Source: an uncultured Clostridia bacterium
GTDB lineage: Bacteria; Bacillota; Clostridia; Lachnospirales; CAG-274
Length of the DNA: 64,000 nucleotides
NCBI GenBank assembly: GCA_947630475.1
Contig: CANRHR010000003.1
Location: forward strand, 116,744 to 180,743
Direction: 5' to 3'
The notes beneath the pieces are model-generated. The model worked only from the letters and a program-made list of their open reading frames with translations, did not search any database and had not been told where the DNA came from. A program made the position numbers and the translations under genes. Shown here one piece after another: positions 54,703 to 61,995 of the stretch. Numbering within the stretch: the stretch's first letter is position 1; each line of letters begins with the position of its first letter.

Positions 54703-56940
54703 TTAAGTTGTAACACGGGCAACATCATATATACCGTTAATATTTAAAAGTTTTTTGCTTATCATCTCAAGCTGGTTTTTATTTTTTATCATCATAACAA
54801 CATCAATAACAACATCTGCATCATTAACCCTTGCATTTACACTCCTTACAGGAATAGACTCATCTATAAGCGCCTTTGTTATATCGCCAAGACAGCCCAT
54901 TCTGTCTTTGCCGGTAATTCGTATTTCGGCTGAAAATGAAGCGGCTTCGTCCTTTGTATGCTCTGTATTCCATTGGGCTTCAAGCAGACGATGTCTTTCT
55001 TCTTCGTTTAAATTTATAATATTAATGCAGTCCGTCCTGTGTATGGAAACTCCACGTCCTCTTGTAATAAAGCCTATAATTTCATCACCCGGAACAGGAG
55101 AGCAGCATTTTGAAAATCTTACCTCTATATCACCTACTCCATAAACAGTTATACCGCTTGTATTTTTTGTTTTTTTAGCTTGGACTTTATTTGTATTTTC
55201 TATATTCTCTTTAAGAAGAGATTCGTTATTTTTTTCAATTTCTTCGGCGCTCAGCTTCCTTTTAATATCCTTTTGATAAAGCTCATTAAGACGATTTATA
55301 ATCTGCCCTTCCTTAAGACCTCCATGACCTACGGCGGCACATATTGCGTCCCACTCCTTAAAGCTGTATCTGTCAAGAACATTTTTCATTCTTTCTGGAG
55401 TCAAAAGCTCCGACAAAACAAGATTTTTCTTTTTTGCTTCTCTTTCAAGAAGCTCTTTTCCTTTAATTATATTTTCAACCTTATTTATCTTTTTAAACCA
55501 TTGGTTAATTTTAGATTTTGCCTGAGAGCTTTTTACATATTTAAGCCAATCCATACTTGGCCCTCTGGAGTTTTGGCTTGTAACAATCTCAACCCTGTCG
55601 CCGTTTTGTATTTGATAATCAAATGTAACTATCTTTCCGTTAACTCTTGCGCCAACCATCATATTTCCTATTGCGCTGTGGATTGAATAAGCAAAATCTA
55701 TAGGCGTAGCTCCTGTAGGAAGACTTTTTAGCTCTCCGGTTGGGCTAAAGCAGTAAACATGATCGCTGAATGCATCAAGATCCGTTTTAATTGTTTCCAT
55801 AAACTCTTTATTATCGGACATATCTTTTTGCCATTCAAGTATCTGCCTAAGCCACGAAAGCTTAACTTCTTCGGCGCTCATTTCGGTTGAGGTTATTCCT
55901 TCTTTGTATTTCCAATGGGCTGCTATACCGTATTCTGCAATTTTATGCATTTCCCACGTTCTTATCTGCACCTCAAACGGAAGACCCTCGGGGCCTATAA
56001 GGGTATTATGAAGAGATTGATACATATTTGATTTCGGCATTGCTATATAATCCTTAAATCTGCTTGGAATAGGCTTATACATTTCATGCACAACGCCTAA
56101 AACCTCATAACAATCTCTAACTGTATCCACTATAACCCTAACCGCAAAAAGATCAAAAATTTGATCGAGAGTTTTATTTTGATTAAACATTTTTTTATAA
56201 ATACTGAAAAAATGCTTAGGACGACCGTAAACTTCGCATTTTATGCCTGCCTCGTCAAATTTTTCTTTAAGCTTTTTAACAATATTTTGCACATACTCTT
56301 CTCTTTCGCTTTGCTTCTGAACAATCTTATCAGCCAAATCATAATAAGCTTCCGGGTCGAGATATCTCAGTGAAAGATCCTCAAGCTCGGTTTTTATTTT
56401 TGAAATACCCAAACGATCAGCAAGAGGAGCATAAATATCAAGCGTTTCCTGAGCTATTTCCTTTTGCTTTTCAGGCGTCATATATTTAAGAGTCCTCATA
56501 TTGTGAAGCCTGTCTGCAATCTTAATAAGGATAACTCTTATATCCTTTGCCATGGCAAGAAACATCTTTCGGTAGTTATCCGCCTGAAGCTCTTCTTTTG
56601 ATGAATATTTAATTTTATCAAGCTTTGTAACGCCATCAACCAGCAAAGAAACTTCAGCATTAAACATATTGGTTATATCTTCACAGCAATACTTTGTATC
56701 CTCAACGACATCATGCAAAAGCCCTGCCACAATAGATTCTATATCAAGCTCAAGCTCTGCAAGAATAATTGAAACACAAATAGGATGAATAATATACGGC
56801 TCACCGGACTTTCTAAGCTGATTGCCATGAGCCGATTCAGCAAGCTTATAAGCTTTCTCAACCATAGAAAAATTGTTCGTAGGGTGATAAAGCTTAATTT
56901 TATCAATTAATTTATTATACAATTCTTCATACTGCTCCAT
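54703..56940 (-). CDS. relA: Bifunctional (p)ppGpp synthetase/hydrolase Rel
   Basis: A 745-residue Rel enzyme that makes and degrades (p)ppGpp in the stringent response. Domains in order: HD hydrolase (HGNQLRKSGEPYIIHP and LLHDVVEDT), synthetase (the RFKDYIAMPKSNMYQSLHN segment with the RxKD motif of bifunctional enzymes), TGS (about 400-460) and ACT at the C-terminus. All catalytic motifs are intact. A strong promoter precedes it, and it heads the rel-dtd-hydrolase-hemZ-hisS-aspS run. Confidence 0.97.
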   Translation of the reverse strand: MEQYEELYNKLIDKIKLYHPTNNFSMVEKAYKLAESAHGNQLRKSGEPYIIHPICVSIILAELELDIESIVAGLLHDVVEDTKYCCEDITNMFNAEVSLLVDGVTKLDKIKYSSKEELQADNYRKMFLAMAKDIRVILIKIADRLHNMRTLKYMTPEKQKEIAQETLDIYAPLADRLGISKIKTELEDLSLRYLDPEAYYDLADKIVQKQSEREEYVQNIVKKLKEKFDEAGIKCEVYGRPKHFFSIYKKMFNQNKTLDQIFDLFAVRVIVDTVRDCYEVLGVVHEMYKPIPSRFKDYIAMPKSNMYQSLHNTLIGPEGLPFEVQIRTWEMHKIAEYGIAAHWKYKEGITSTEMSAEEVKLSWLRQILEWQKDMSDNKEFMETIKTDLDAFSDHVYCFSPTGELKSLPTGATPIDFAYSIHSAIGNMMVGARVNGKIVTFDYQIQNGDRVEIVTSQNSRGPSMDWLKYVKSSQAKSKINQWFKKINKVENIIKGKELLEREAKKKNLVLSELLTPERMKNVLDRYSFKEWDAICAAVGHGGLKEGQIINRLNELYQKDIKRKLSAEEIEKNNESLLKENIENTNKVQAKKTKNTSGITVYGVGDIEVRFSKCCSPVPGDEIIGFITRGRGVSIHRTDCINIINLNEEERHRLLEAQWNTEHTKDEAASFSAEIRITGKDRMGCLGDITKALIDESIPVRSVNARVNDADVVIDVVMMIKNKNQLEMISKKLLNINGIYDVARVTT

Positions 56941-56972
56941 AATATCACCCTTTCTGAATAAATATATTTACT

Positions 56973-57001
56973 ATTATAGATATATTTAAACTTAATTTCA
57001 A
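56973..57001 (-). promoter_or_regulatory. Sigma-A promoter of rel
   Basis: On the minus strand TTGAAA (56996-57001), a 17-base spacer and TATAAT (56973-56978) are seen, about 33 bases before the rel start. Confidence 0.85.
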
Positions 57002-57032
57002 GACAGAAATATAACAAAAAGCAAAAATTTAA

Positions 57033-57077
57033 ATAAAAAATCAATGGATCTGTCTAAAAACAACAGCTCCATTGATT
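57033..57077 (-). terminator. Terminator behind the HIRAN gene and repeat copy C
   Basis: AATCAATGGA (57039-57048) and TCCATTGATT (57068-57077) form a ten-pair stem with an inner CTGT/ACAG pairing; on the minus strand TTTTTTATTT follows. It separates the J-domain/HIRAN pair from the rel promoter. Confidence 0.88.
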
Positions 57078-57084
57078 ATATCAA

Positions 57085-57174
57085 TGATATTCGTATTCCG
57101 CTATGCTGCGTACTTATAACCGACGGCTTATGACGAAGCCTAAGAGTCAGATACTTACTTAGTCGGTTAAAAAA
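57085..57174 (-). repeat. Structured intergenic repeat, copy C
   Basis: A 90-base copy that keeps both outer arms (TAACCGAC and GTCGGTTA) and the GGCTT/AAGCC hairpin, but has a shorter inner part than copy B. It begins within two bases of the HIRAN stop codon on the transcribed strand. Confidence 0.8.
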
Positions 57175-57175
57175 T

Positions 57176-57575
57176 TTATTCATGCAAAAACAAACTAATA
57201 TTAATCTTAATCCAAGAGCCCTTTTTTTCTTTTGATTTTATTTTGCCAAACAGAAATTTTCCGGCATCCATCAGCCTAGCAAATACAACATTATCTTTTT
57301 GAGGAATGTATCCTATTTTAACTCCGTCATTGGTTTTTACAACAATAGCCTGGTTATCGTACTTATTATCAGGCTCCCGAAAAAATTCCAGCCTATCATC
57401 TTTATTAAGGTGAGGTTCTAATTCTTCTATTCCCTCTATATGAGTTGTACCGGCGACATAAGTATCAAATAAAAAAAATATCCCTTTCAAAAGGCTTTGG
57501 TATTAACAGATCGCCATTTTGCCTATGAAACAGCCCTAAAAGCCCATTTTCACCTGATTTAACCAAATTATCCAT
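57176..57575 (-). pseudogene. HIRAN-domain protein gene, frameshifted in a T8 tract
   Basis: HIRAN domains bind DNA 3' ends or damaged DNA and are found alone or with helicases. The gene starts at ATG 57573-57575 behind AGGTGA and reads 36 codons (LIPKPFERDIFFI then stop). From the T8 tract (57471-57478) the rest continues in another frame: DTYVAGTTHIEGIEEL, FFREPDNKYDNQAIVV, GVKIGYIPQKDNVVFARLMDAG. With one T fewer the two parts join as PFERDIFLFDTYVAG into a 132-residue protein of normal length. It may be a recent mutation, a sequencing error or a switchable gene. The start overlaps the end of the J-domain gene's translation region. Confidence 0.82.
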
Positions 57576-57579
57576 ATTA

Positions 57580-58389
57580 TCACCTCAGCATTTTTTCAAT
57601 CCTAGCCTTGTAGTTTGATATAAGCTCATTATAGTACTTAATGATATTTTTAAGCTCAAGTTTTTTTTGTTCTAATTTTTCTTTATCTTCAAGAATTTCT
57701 TTCATTATGTACGGATATTTTGATTTTATTTCTTTTATGTTTTCTTTTATAGATTTAAGCAGCTTATTAAGTCTATGCTTTTCTTCAGCAAGCCTAGTAA
57801 TTGCATCATCATTAGTTTCCTGCAAAGGACTGCCGCCAAGCATATCGTCAATTATCCGCAAAGTTTCCAAATCACCATTTTTATACGCTGTTACAGCGTT
57901 ATTAAACAATTTAGCCTGTGCTTTTGTCACATTAGGGTTAATATCAGGATGCAAAACTTTAACAATTTTACGATAAAGCTTTTTTAATTCTTTGCTTTCT
58001 TCGTTTGACAAAACTTTTGCTTTGTTTATTTCCAAAGCTTCATTAATTTTATTTATTTGTTCATCAATTTTCTTTTTATACTCTAAAAATTCTATATCAA
58101 GTATTTTTTCAATATCGGAAACTATTACTTTTTCCTGCCTGTTCTTTTTTGCCTGAATCAGATCAATTTTCCGTTTTAGCCGCAATGCGGCACACTGAAC
58201 TTCGTAAGCCTTGTATTCAATAACGCCAAGCTTTAGAATATAATTTGTTTCAATATTTTTACATATAACAAACTGAAGCTCATCACGCTCTAAAAGCAGC
58301 ATTGAAAGCTCTATGCGTAATTTTTCAATTTCGTTTTTCAAATTTTCAAAATCTGAAAAAACAATAATGTTATTTTTGTATTCACTCAT
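57580..58389 (-). CDS. J-domain protein with coiled coils
   Basis: A 269-residue cytoplasmic protein, mostly coiled coil (about residues 12-125 and 190-265), with a J-like domain in the middle: LKKLYRKIVKVLHPDINPN, with the HPD triad at 147-149, followed by a helix with FNNAVTAYKNGDLETL. J domains recruit DnaK-type chaperones; the client is unknown. Its stop overlaps the ribosome site of the HIRAN gene, so they form a two-gene unit. The pair lies between two copies of the structured repeat. Confidence 0.82.
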   Translation of the reverse strand: MSEYKNNIIVFSDFENLKNEIEKLRIELSMLLLERDELQFVICKNIETNYILKLGVIEYKAYEVQCAALRLKRKIDLIQAKKNRQEKVIVSDIEKILDIEFLEYKKKIDEQINKINEALEINKAKVLSNEESKELKKLYRKIVKVLHPDINPNVTKAQAKLFNNAVTAYKNGDLETLRIIDDMLGGSPLQETNDDAITRLAEEKHRLNKLLKSIKENIKEIKSKYPYIMKEILEDKEKLEQKKLELKNIIKYYNELISNYKARIEKMLR

Positions 58390-58422
58390 TTTTATACACC
58401 TATTTCGAGCTGCTCAGTCAAT

Positions 58423-58510
58423 TATATTCGTGCTCCGTTATGCTGAATACTCATGGCTTCTGACGAATTACCCACCGCCTAAGCGGCGGGAACTTGCTTA
58501 TTCGGTTAAA
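58423..58510 (-). repeat. Structured intergenic repeat, copy D
   Basis: A diverged 88-base copy. It keeps the ends (ATATTCGT, CTTATTCGGTTAA) and a strong CCCGCC/GGCGGTGGG hairpin but has lost the inner GTCGGTTA arm. It overlaps the stop codon of the GH3 gene at 58506-58508, like copy B at its gene. One end carries TATAAT, which could serve as a -10 box for the J-domain gene. Confidence 0.72.
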
Positions 58511-59795
58511 TTAACAGCTTTGTTTTTATAATTTTTTTTACCGACTCGTTAATCCTTTCTTCTGTGATGCTGCCATTTTTAACAGCATTAAGAATACCTT
58601 CATGAGCTTCGTTAAGATCTTCCGGCATAAGCAGCAAGTCCGAACCGGCTTGAAAAGCCAAAACCGCCGCTTCGGAAGAGCTATACTTTTCTGTAATTGC
58701 CCCCATATTTAATGCATCTGTAATTATTATCCCTTTATAAGATAAATTATTTCTTAATAATTCTGTTGTAATTTTATAAGAAAGAGTAGACGGAGTATCA
58801 TCTCCTATAACATTAGGAAGTGATATATGTGAAATCATAACCATATCAATGCCATACTCTTCAGCATGAATAAAAGGAACCAACTCATTTTTTAACAATT
58901 CATCATAGCTTTTTTTAGTATATGCATATCCCTCATGCGTATCCGCTTCTGTAGCGCCATGCCCCGGAAAATGCTTATATGTACTTAAAATACCCTGATT
59001 ATGCAGTCCATCAGAATACGCCTTTGCATAATCGGATACTTTAACAGGATCGGAACCAAACGAACGATCTCCTATAACGGTGTTGCTGCTGTTTGTCAAT
59101 ACATCTGCATCAGGAGCAAAGTCTACATTTAAGCCAAGCTCTTTAAGATAAGCTCCTATTGTGTTTCCATAATCATAAGCTTCTTGTGTACTTTTTACCC
59201 CAGCCATTGCGCCTAATTTTTTTAAATTAAATGCAGAATTTTGAGCTATCCTTGTTACACGTCCTCCCTCTTCATCAACACACAAAAATAACGGGATTCC
59301 TTCTATTTCTTCTGCATATTTCTGTGTATTGGAAAGCATTTCCTTTGTTTGATCTTTTGAAACAAAATTTGAGGATAAATAAATTAACCCTCCAACAGGA
59401 GCCTTTTTTAATCCATTCTTTGTTGTTTTGCCGGCAGCCACAACTTGCGATACTCCGGTAAGCATCTCGGGTGTAACAACAAATAATTGATATATCTTTT
59501 CATCCAAGCTCATGTTATGAAGTATTTCTTCTGTCTGTTTTTCAAGAATTTCTTCTTCAGAAAGCTCCAATGTTAATGAAGTATCTTCAGAATCATTTTT
59601 ATCCGATTGCATTTTGGCAGACTGCATATCAGTTATAATTTCCTGAGTTGGCATTTTTTCATTCTCAGCATTATTTTTATTTAATGTATTGCAAAAAAAG
59701 AAACCAACTGCACCAATAATAACTGCCGAAAAAAGCATTGCAACTAATTTAAATACCATTCTCATTTTTTTCTCTTTTCTTCTTCGCTTATTCAT
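58506..59795 (-). CDS. Glycoside hydrolase family 3, NagZ-like beta-N-acetylhexosaminidase
   Basis: A 429-residue GH3 enzyme anchored by an N-terminal membrane helix (about residues 12-31). The NagZ signature KHFPGHGATEADTHEGY supplies the catalytic His/Asp pair, and the nucleophile is the aspartate of IITDALNMGAI; VDEEGGRVTRI is also typical. It would release terminal N-acetylhexosamines from wall fragments outside the cell. Start choice is uncertain: the first ATG lacks a ribosome site, and the ATG ten codons later follows a GA-rich stretch. Confidence 0.92.
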   Translation of the reverse strand: MNKRRRKEKKMRMVFKLVAMLFSAVIIGAVGFFFCNTLNKNNAENEKMPTQEIITDMQSAKMQSDKNDSEDTSLTLELSEEEILEKQTEEILHNMSLDEKIYQLFVVTPEMLTGVSQVVAAGKTTKNGLKKAPVGGLIYLSSNFVSKDQTKEMLSNTQKYAEEIEGIPLFLCVDEEGGRVTRIAQNSAFNLKKLGAMAGVKSTQEAYDYGNTIGAYLKELGLNVDFAPDADVLTNSSNTVIGDRSFGSDPVKVSDYAKAYSDGLHNQGILSTYKHFPGHGATEADTHEGYAYTKKSYDELLKNELVPFIHAEEYGIDMVMISHISLPNVIGDDTPSTLSYKITTELLRNNLSYKGIIITDALNMGAITEKYSSSEAAVLAFQAGSDLLLMPEDLNEAHEGILNAVKNGSITEERINESVKKIIKTKLLI

Positions 59796-59798
59796 AAT

Positions 59799-60029
59799 CT
59801 ATACATCAACATAAAAAATCAGCCAATTGAGAAACGCTATCCATAATCTCATCAGCTCCGCCTTGTCAGATCTTCTGCCGTCAAACTCACTGCCAACAAC
59901 CGCATCAAAACAGCCATATATCCCCTCATTGGCATATATTTCATGATATATATTCACAGCCTGTTCAGCGTTTTCTTCATCAAAGCCTGCATATTTTATA
60001 ATTTCCTTTAAAAAATTTATTTGATCATG
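59799..60029 (-). pseudogene. Remnant of a HAD phosphatase (phosphoglycolate-phosphatase-like)
   Basis: An open stretch without start codon between the acyltransferase and the GH3 gene translates to FLKEIIKYAGFDEENAEQAV, IYHEIYANEGIY, directly followed by GCFDAVVGSEFDGRRSDKAELM and a short unrelated tail. These are two segments of a HAD-family phosphatase that are normally about 40-50 residues apart; the N-terminal nucleophile part and the end are lost. It has thus an internal deletion and both ends cut. The upstream break coincides with the 3' end of the acyltransferase gene. Confidence 0.75.
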
Positions 60030-61020
60030 TAATTATGCTCCTTACCCATTTATTTTTAACAAAATGCAATATTATCATGGTAACGAGCATAATACCCCCA
60101 AACAACAGAAAACATTCCAAAAATTCTTTTCTTGTTTTAAACAAAATCGTTATAAACATTCGTTGTACATAATAAACACAGGGAGTACATTTTGCCAAAC
60201 TGATTATAAGCGTTTCAACTTCCTTAAACAAATTTTGGTAAGAAAAACAGCTTACAACATTTATAATAAGCAGTGCCGCAAGTGTTCTCCACACCCCACT
60301 ATATGCATATCCGTTATATGAAACGAAAATATCATATTTATAGATTGAAAACAGCGCAAGCAGGCTAAAAGGAAGCACAATATGCCTATTTTTTTTTATA
60401 ATATCACAGTAATTGAACCTGTTCATCATTATACCGATAGCTGCTGCAGGCAATATTTCGACACTTCTTCCGTATGAATAGTTGAAATACCCCGGAAAAT
60501 CTTTAAGTGCAACAAACAATATTCTTGAATACTGAAGTATTATCGACAGCCACCCAAGGCTAATGACCGCAATATCAAACTTCTTCCCCCCCGATATTTT
60601 GTATACCCCAGAAAATAACACTGTTAAAACAACAATAGCAATCTGAAACCACATTACTTCATTATAGCCATGCCCCGTAAAAAGCTGGATTGCCAATTTA
60701 GAGTATGACATATCAGTCCCTTTGTAAATGCTATAGATCACAAAGTAAATAAATGTCCACGCAATATGAGGTATAAGAAGCCTCGAGATTCTTTGCCAAA
60801 ATTTTTTCCCGCTTTCGGTAATCGATCCGAAATTCATAAGCATAAATGAAAGCATAATAAAACCAGGCACAGCGACCGTTCCGGTCCTGTTGAAAAAACA
60901 CCATGGAAATTCAAGCCCGGGCTTATACGGATAAGTATACCTAAGCCACCCATGAACAAGCAAAACTTCAAAAGCAAAAAATATTTTAAGAATATCAAAA
61001 CCAATATTACGTTCTTTCAT
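60025..61020 (-). CDS. Membrane acyltransferase, acyltransferase-3 family
   Basis: A 331-residue membrane protein with about ten helices. The start MKERNIGFDILKIFFAFEVLLVHGW carries the family histidine in the first helix, and WQRISRLLIPHIAWTFIYF is the usual second motif. Such enzymes O-acetylate or O-succinylate surface sugars. It stands alone without other polysaccharide genes. Its 3' end lies over the HAD remnant, which suggests that it arrived or was rearranged here. AAAGAGGT precedes the start. Confidence 0.88.
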   Translation of the reverse strand: MKERNIGFDILKIFFAFEVLLVHGWLRYTYPYKPGLEFPWCFFNRTGTVAVPGFIMLSFMLMNFGSITESGKKFWQRISRLLIPHIAWTFIYFVIYSIYKGTDMSYSKLAIQLFTGHGYNEVMWFQIAIVVLTVLFSGVYKISGGKKFDIAVISLGWLSIILQYSRILFVALKDFPGYFNYSYGRSVEILPAAAIGIMMNRFNYCDIIKKNRHIVLPFSLLALFSIYKYDIFVSYNGYAYSGVWRTLAALLIINVVSCFSYQNLFKEVETLIISLAKCTPCVYYVQRMFITILFKTRKEFLECFLLFGGIMLVTMIILHFVKNKWVRSIIT

Positions 61021-61259
61021 AAAATTTACCTCTTTTTCATTTGATTTGTTATATTTATGTACTGATCGATCAAATAATTTTATTGATCTTCACTTAGTTT
61101 TACAACATTTATCTCCTTTCTCTTTATCTTATATTATATTTTAGCATAGTTTATCCTTGCGTTATCTACATCTTTGTAGCTTAGCACCGATATAATAAGA
61201 TAAATATTCCAATTTTATTTTATACTTTATATATCGTCACATCAAAAAAAATCTTAACC

Positions 61260-61297
61260 CACGGAATCAATTTTCATATTCAAAAATTGATTCCGTG
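61260..61297. other. Perfect 15-base inverted repeat in the long intergenic region
   Basis: CACGGAATCAATTTT (61260-61274) and AAAATTGATTCCGTG (61283-61297) pair perfectly around an eight-base loop. On the minus strand a T8 run follows after nine bases, so it could be a loose terminator. No recognised minus-strand gene ends here. The part from 61021 to 61259 shows only AT-rich DNA and a weak TAAAAT/TATAAT region. Confidence 0.6.
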
Positions 61298-61350
61298 ATT
61301 GCCTAAACCAATGGTGATATATTTTCAAAAAAATATTTAACGCTATTTCA

Positions 61351-61378
61351 TTACAAAAAGTAATCTATATGATATAAT
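61351..61378 (+). promoter_or_regulatory. Possible + strand promoter upstream of the toxin gene
   Basis: TTACAA (61351-61356), a 16-base spacer and TATAAT (61373-61378) with TG one base before it (extended -10). It points toward the toxin gene 255 bases downstream. A second TATAAT without a good -35 lies nearer, at 61554-61559, and could be the main start instead. Confidence 0.5.
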
Positions 61379-61533
61379 AGAATAAGCAAATCAAATAAAA
61401 TTTTATTAATCAAAGAGCGCTCGGAAACTTTGATCAATAATCCGCCATATGGACAAGAGCTATGAAAATGGTAAATGACGTTGTTGATGGAGTAAAGATT
61501 CTCAGTAGCTTTAAAGAATTGTTGTGGAAGTAA
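61376..61533 (+). pseudogene. Possible degenerate short coding remnant
   Basis: Two frames follow each other: ERSETLINNPPYGQEL then stop, and, shifted, KMVNDVVDGVKILSSFKE ending at 61533. One inserted base near 61464 would join them as GQELWKMVNDVV. There is no start codon or ribosome site and I do not recognise the family, so it is either a decayed gene or chance. A stem ATCAAAG/CTTTGAT (61409-61434) lies within it. Confidence 0.25.
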
Positions 61534-61600
61534 AATTTTGTTGAAAAATGAATTATAATGTAATAAAATAAACTTGGGTAATCGGTACGGGGTGAGTTAG

Positions 61601-61625
61601 CCTTTCATCTTCTTTAGATGGGAGG
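61601..61625 (+). promoter_or_regulatory. Hairpin hiding the toxin ribosome site
   Basis: CCTTTCATCT (61601-61610) can pair over all ten positions (with two G-U pairs) with AGATGGGAGG (61616-61625) around a five-base loop. The second arm contains the GGGAGG ribosome site of the toxin gene. Sequestered ribosome sites are usual in type I toxin messages. Confidence 0.72.
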
Positions 61626-61632
61626 TGATAAT

Positions 61633-61713
61633 GTGAGTACATATGAAAATATTATGGTAATATTAACATTACTTAATTTTATTCTTTTGCTCATAAATAG
61701 CACAAAAAAATAA
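61633..61713 (+). CDS. Type I toxin, 26-residue holin-like (TxpA-type) peptide
   Basis: The frame starts with GTG (61633-61635), seven bases behind GGGAGGTGATAAT, and encodes a 26-residue peptide: STYENI at the N-terminus, a hydrophobic helix (MVILTLLNFILLLIN) and the basic end STKK. Size, the Ser-Thr-Tyr-Glu start, single helix and Lys tail fit the TxpA/holin-like family of type I toxins, which damage the membrane. It is the only gene on the + strand in the window, has a hidden ribosome site, and a convergent promoter makes an antisense RNA over its 3' region. Confidence 0.78.
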   Translation: MSTYENIMVILTLLNFILLLINSTKK

Positions 61714-61798
61714 CAACCCTGTATTTTGGCGGATATAAGGTTGTTATTTTAACACACTTTATTAGGCTAACCACATCTTGTGGCGATTACTTTTTTAT
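61703..61798 (-). ncRNA. Antisense RNA antitoxin (RatA-like), predicted
   Basis: From the promoter at 61805-61833 a minus-strand RNA of about 95 bases would start near 61798 and end at the hairpin 61705-61750, which is followed on this strand by seven T. It contains a CCACA/TGTGG hairpin and is complementary to the whole 3' untranslated region of the toxin message and to its last codons. This copies the layout of txpA/RatA in Bacillus, where pairing leads to message decay. The ends are predicted from promoter and terminator only. Confidence 0.65.
61705..61750. terminator. Bidirectional hairpin between toxin gene and antitoxin
   Basis: AAAATAACAACC and GGTTGTTATTTT form a 12-pair stem with a 20-base loop. 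On the minus strand it ends in TTTTTTT and would terminate the antisense RNA well; on the + strand only four T follow, so toxin transcripts may pass it. Confidence 0.8.
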
Positions 61799-61804
61799 AA
61801 TTAA

Positions 61805-61833
61805 ATTATAATATTATTAAATCTAAAAGTCAA
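61805..61833 (-). promoter_or_regulatory. Strong promoter of the antisense RNA
   Basis: On the minus strand TTGACT (61828-61833), exactly 17 bases, TATAAT (61805-61810). This is the best sigma-A match in the window and there is no minus-strand protein gene behind it, which supports a non-coding RNA. Confidence 0.8.
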
Positions 61834-61856
61834 CCTAAAGTGAGTTGGCTTTTTTT
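61826..61856 (+). terminator. + strand terminator of the toxin message
   Basis: AGTCAAC (61828-61834) and GTTGGCT (61844-61850) pair, followed by six T on the + strand. It would end the toxin message about 140 bases behind the stop codon, after the whole antisense region. From here to 61995 no feature is seen beyond AT-rich DNA. Confidence 0.75.
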
Positions 61857-61995
61857 AATACAAATAAAAACAAAAGGATAGCGAAAAAATAGGAGCATTA
61901 TTATTTCCAACGGATTTAAAAATAAAGACGGAAAAATTTTAAAATTTAAAATTAATGATTAAATAACAATCTTGTTTTTATATGGAAGTTTTTTG

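Noticed and set aside
61181..61200. Sigma-28-like -10 box (ACCGATAT) on the + strand
   Set aside because: No TAAA -35 element is found at 15-16 bases upstream, and no + strand gene follows closely.
61631..61638. ATG at 61631-61633 as the toxin start
   Set aside because: It is followed at once by TGA; the overlapping GTG opens the 26-codon frame.
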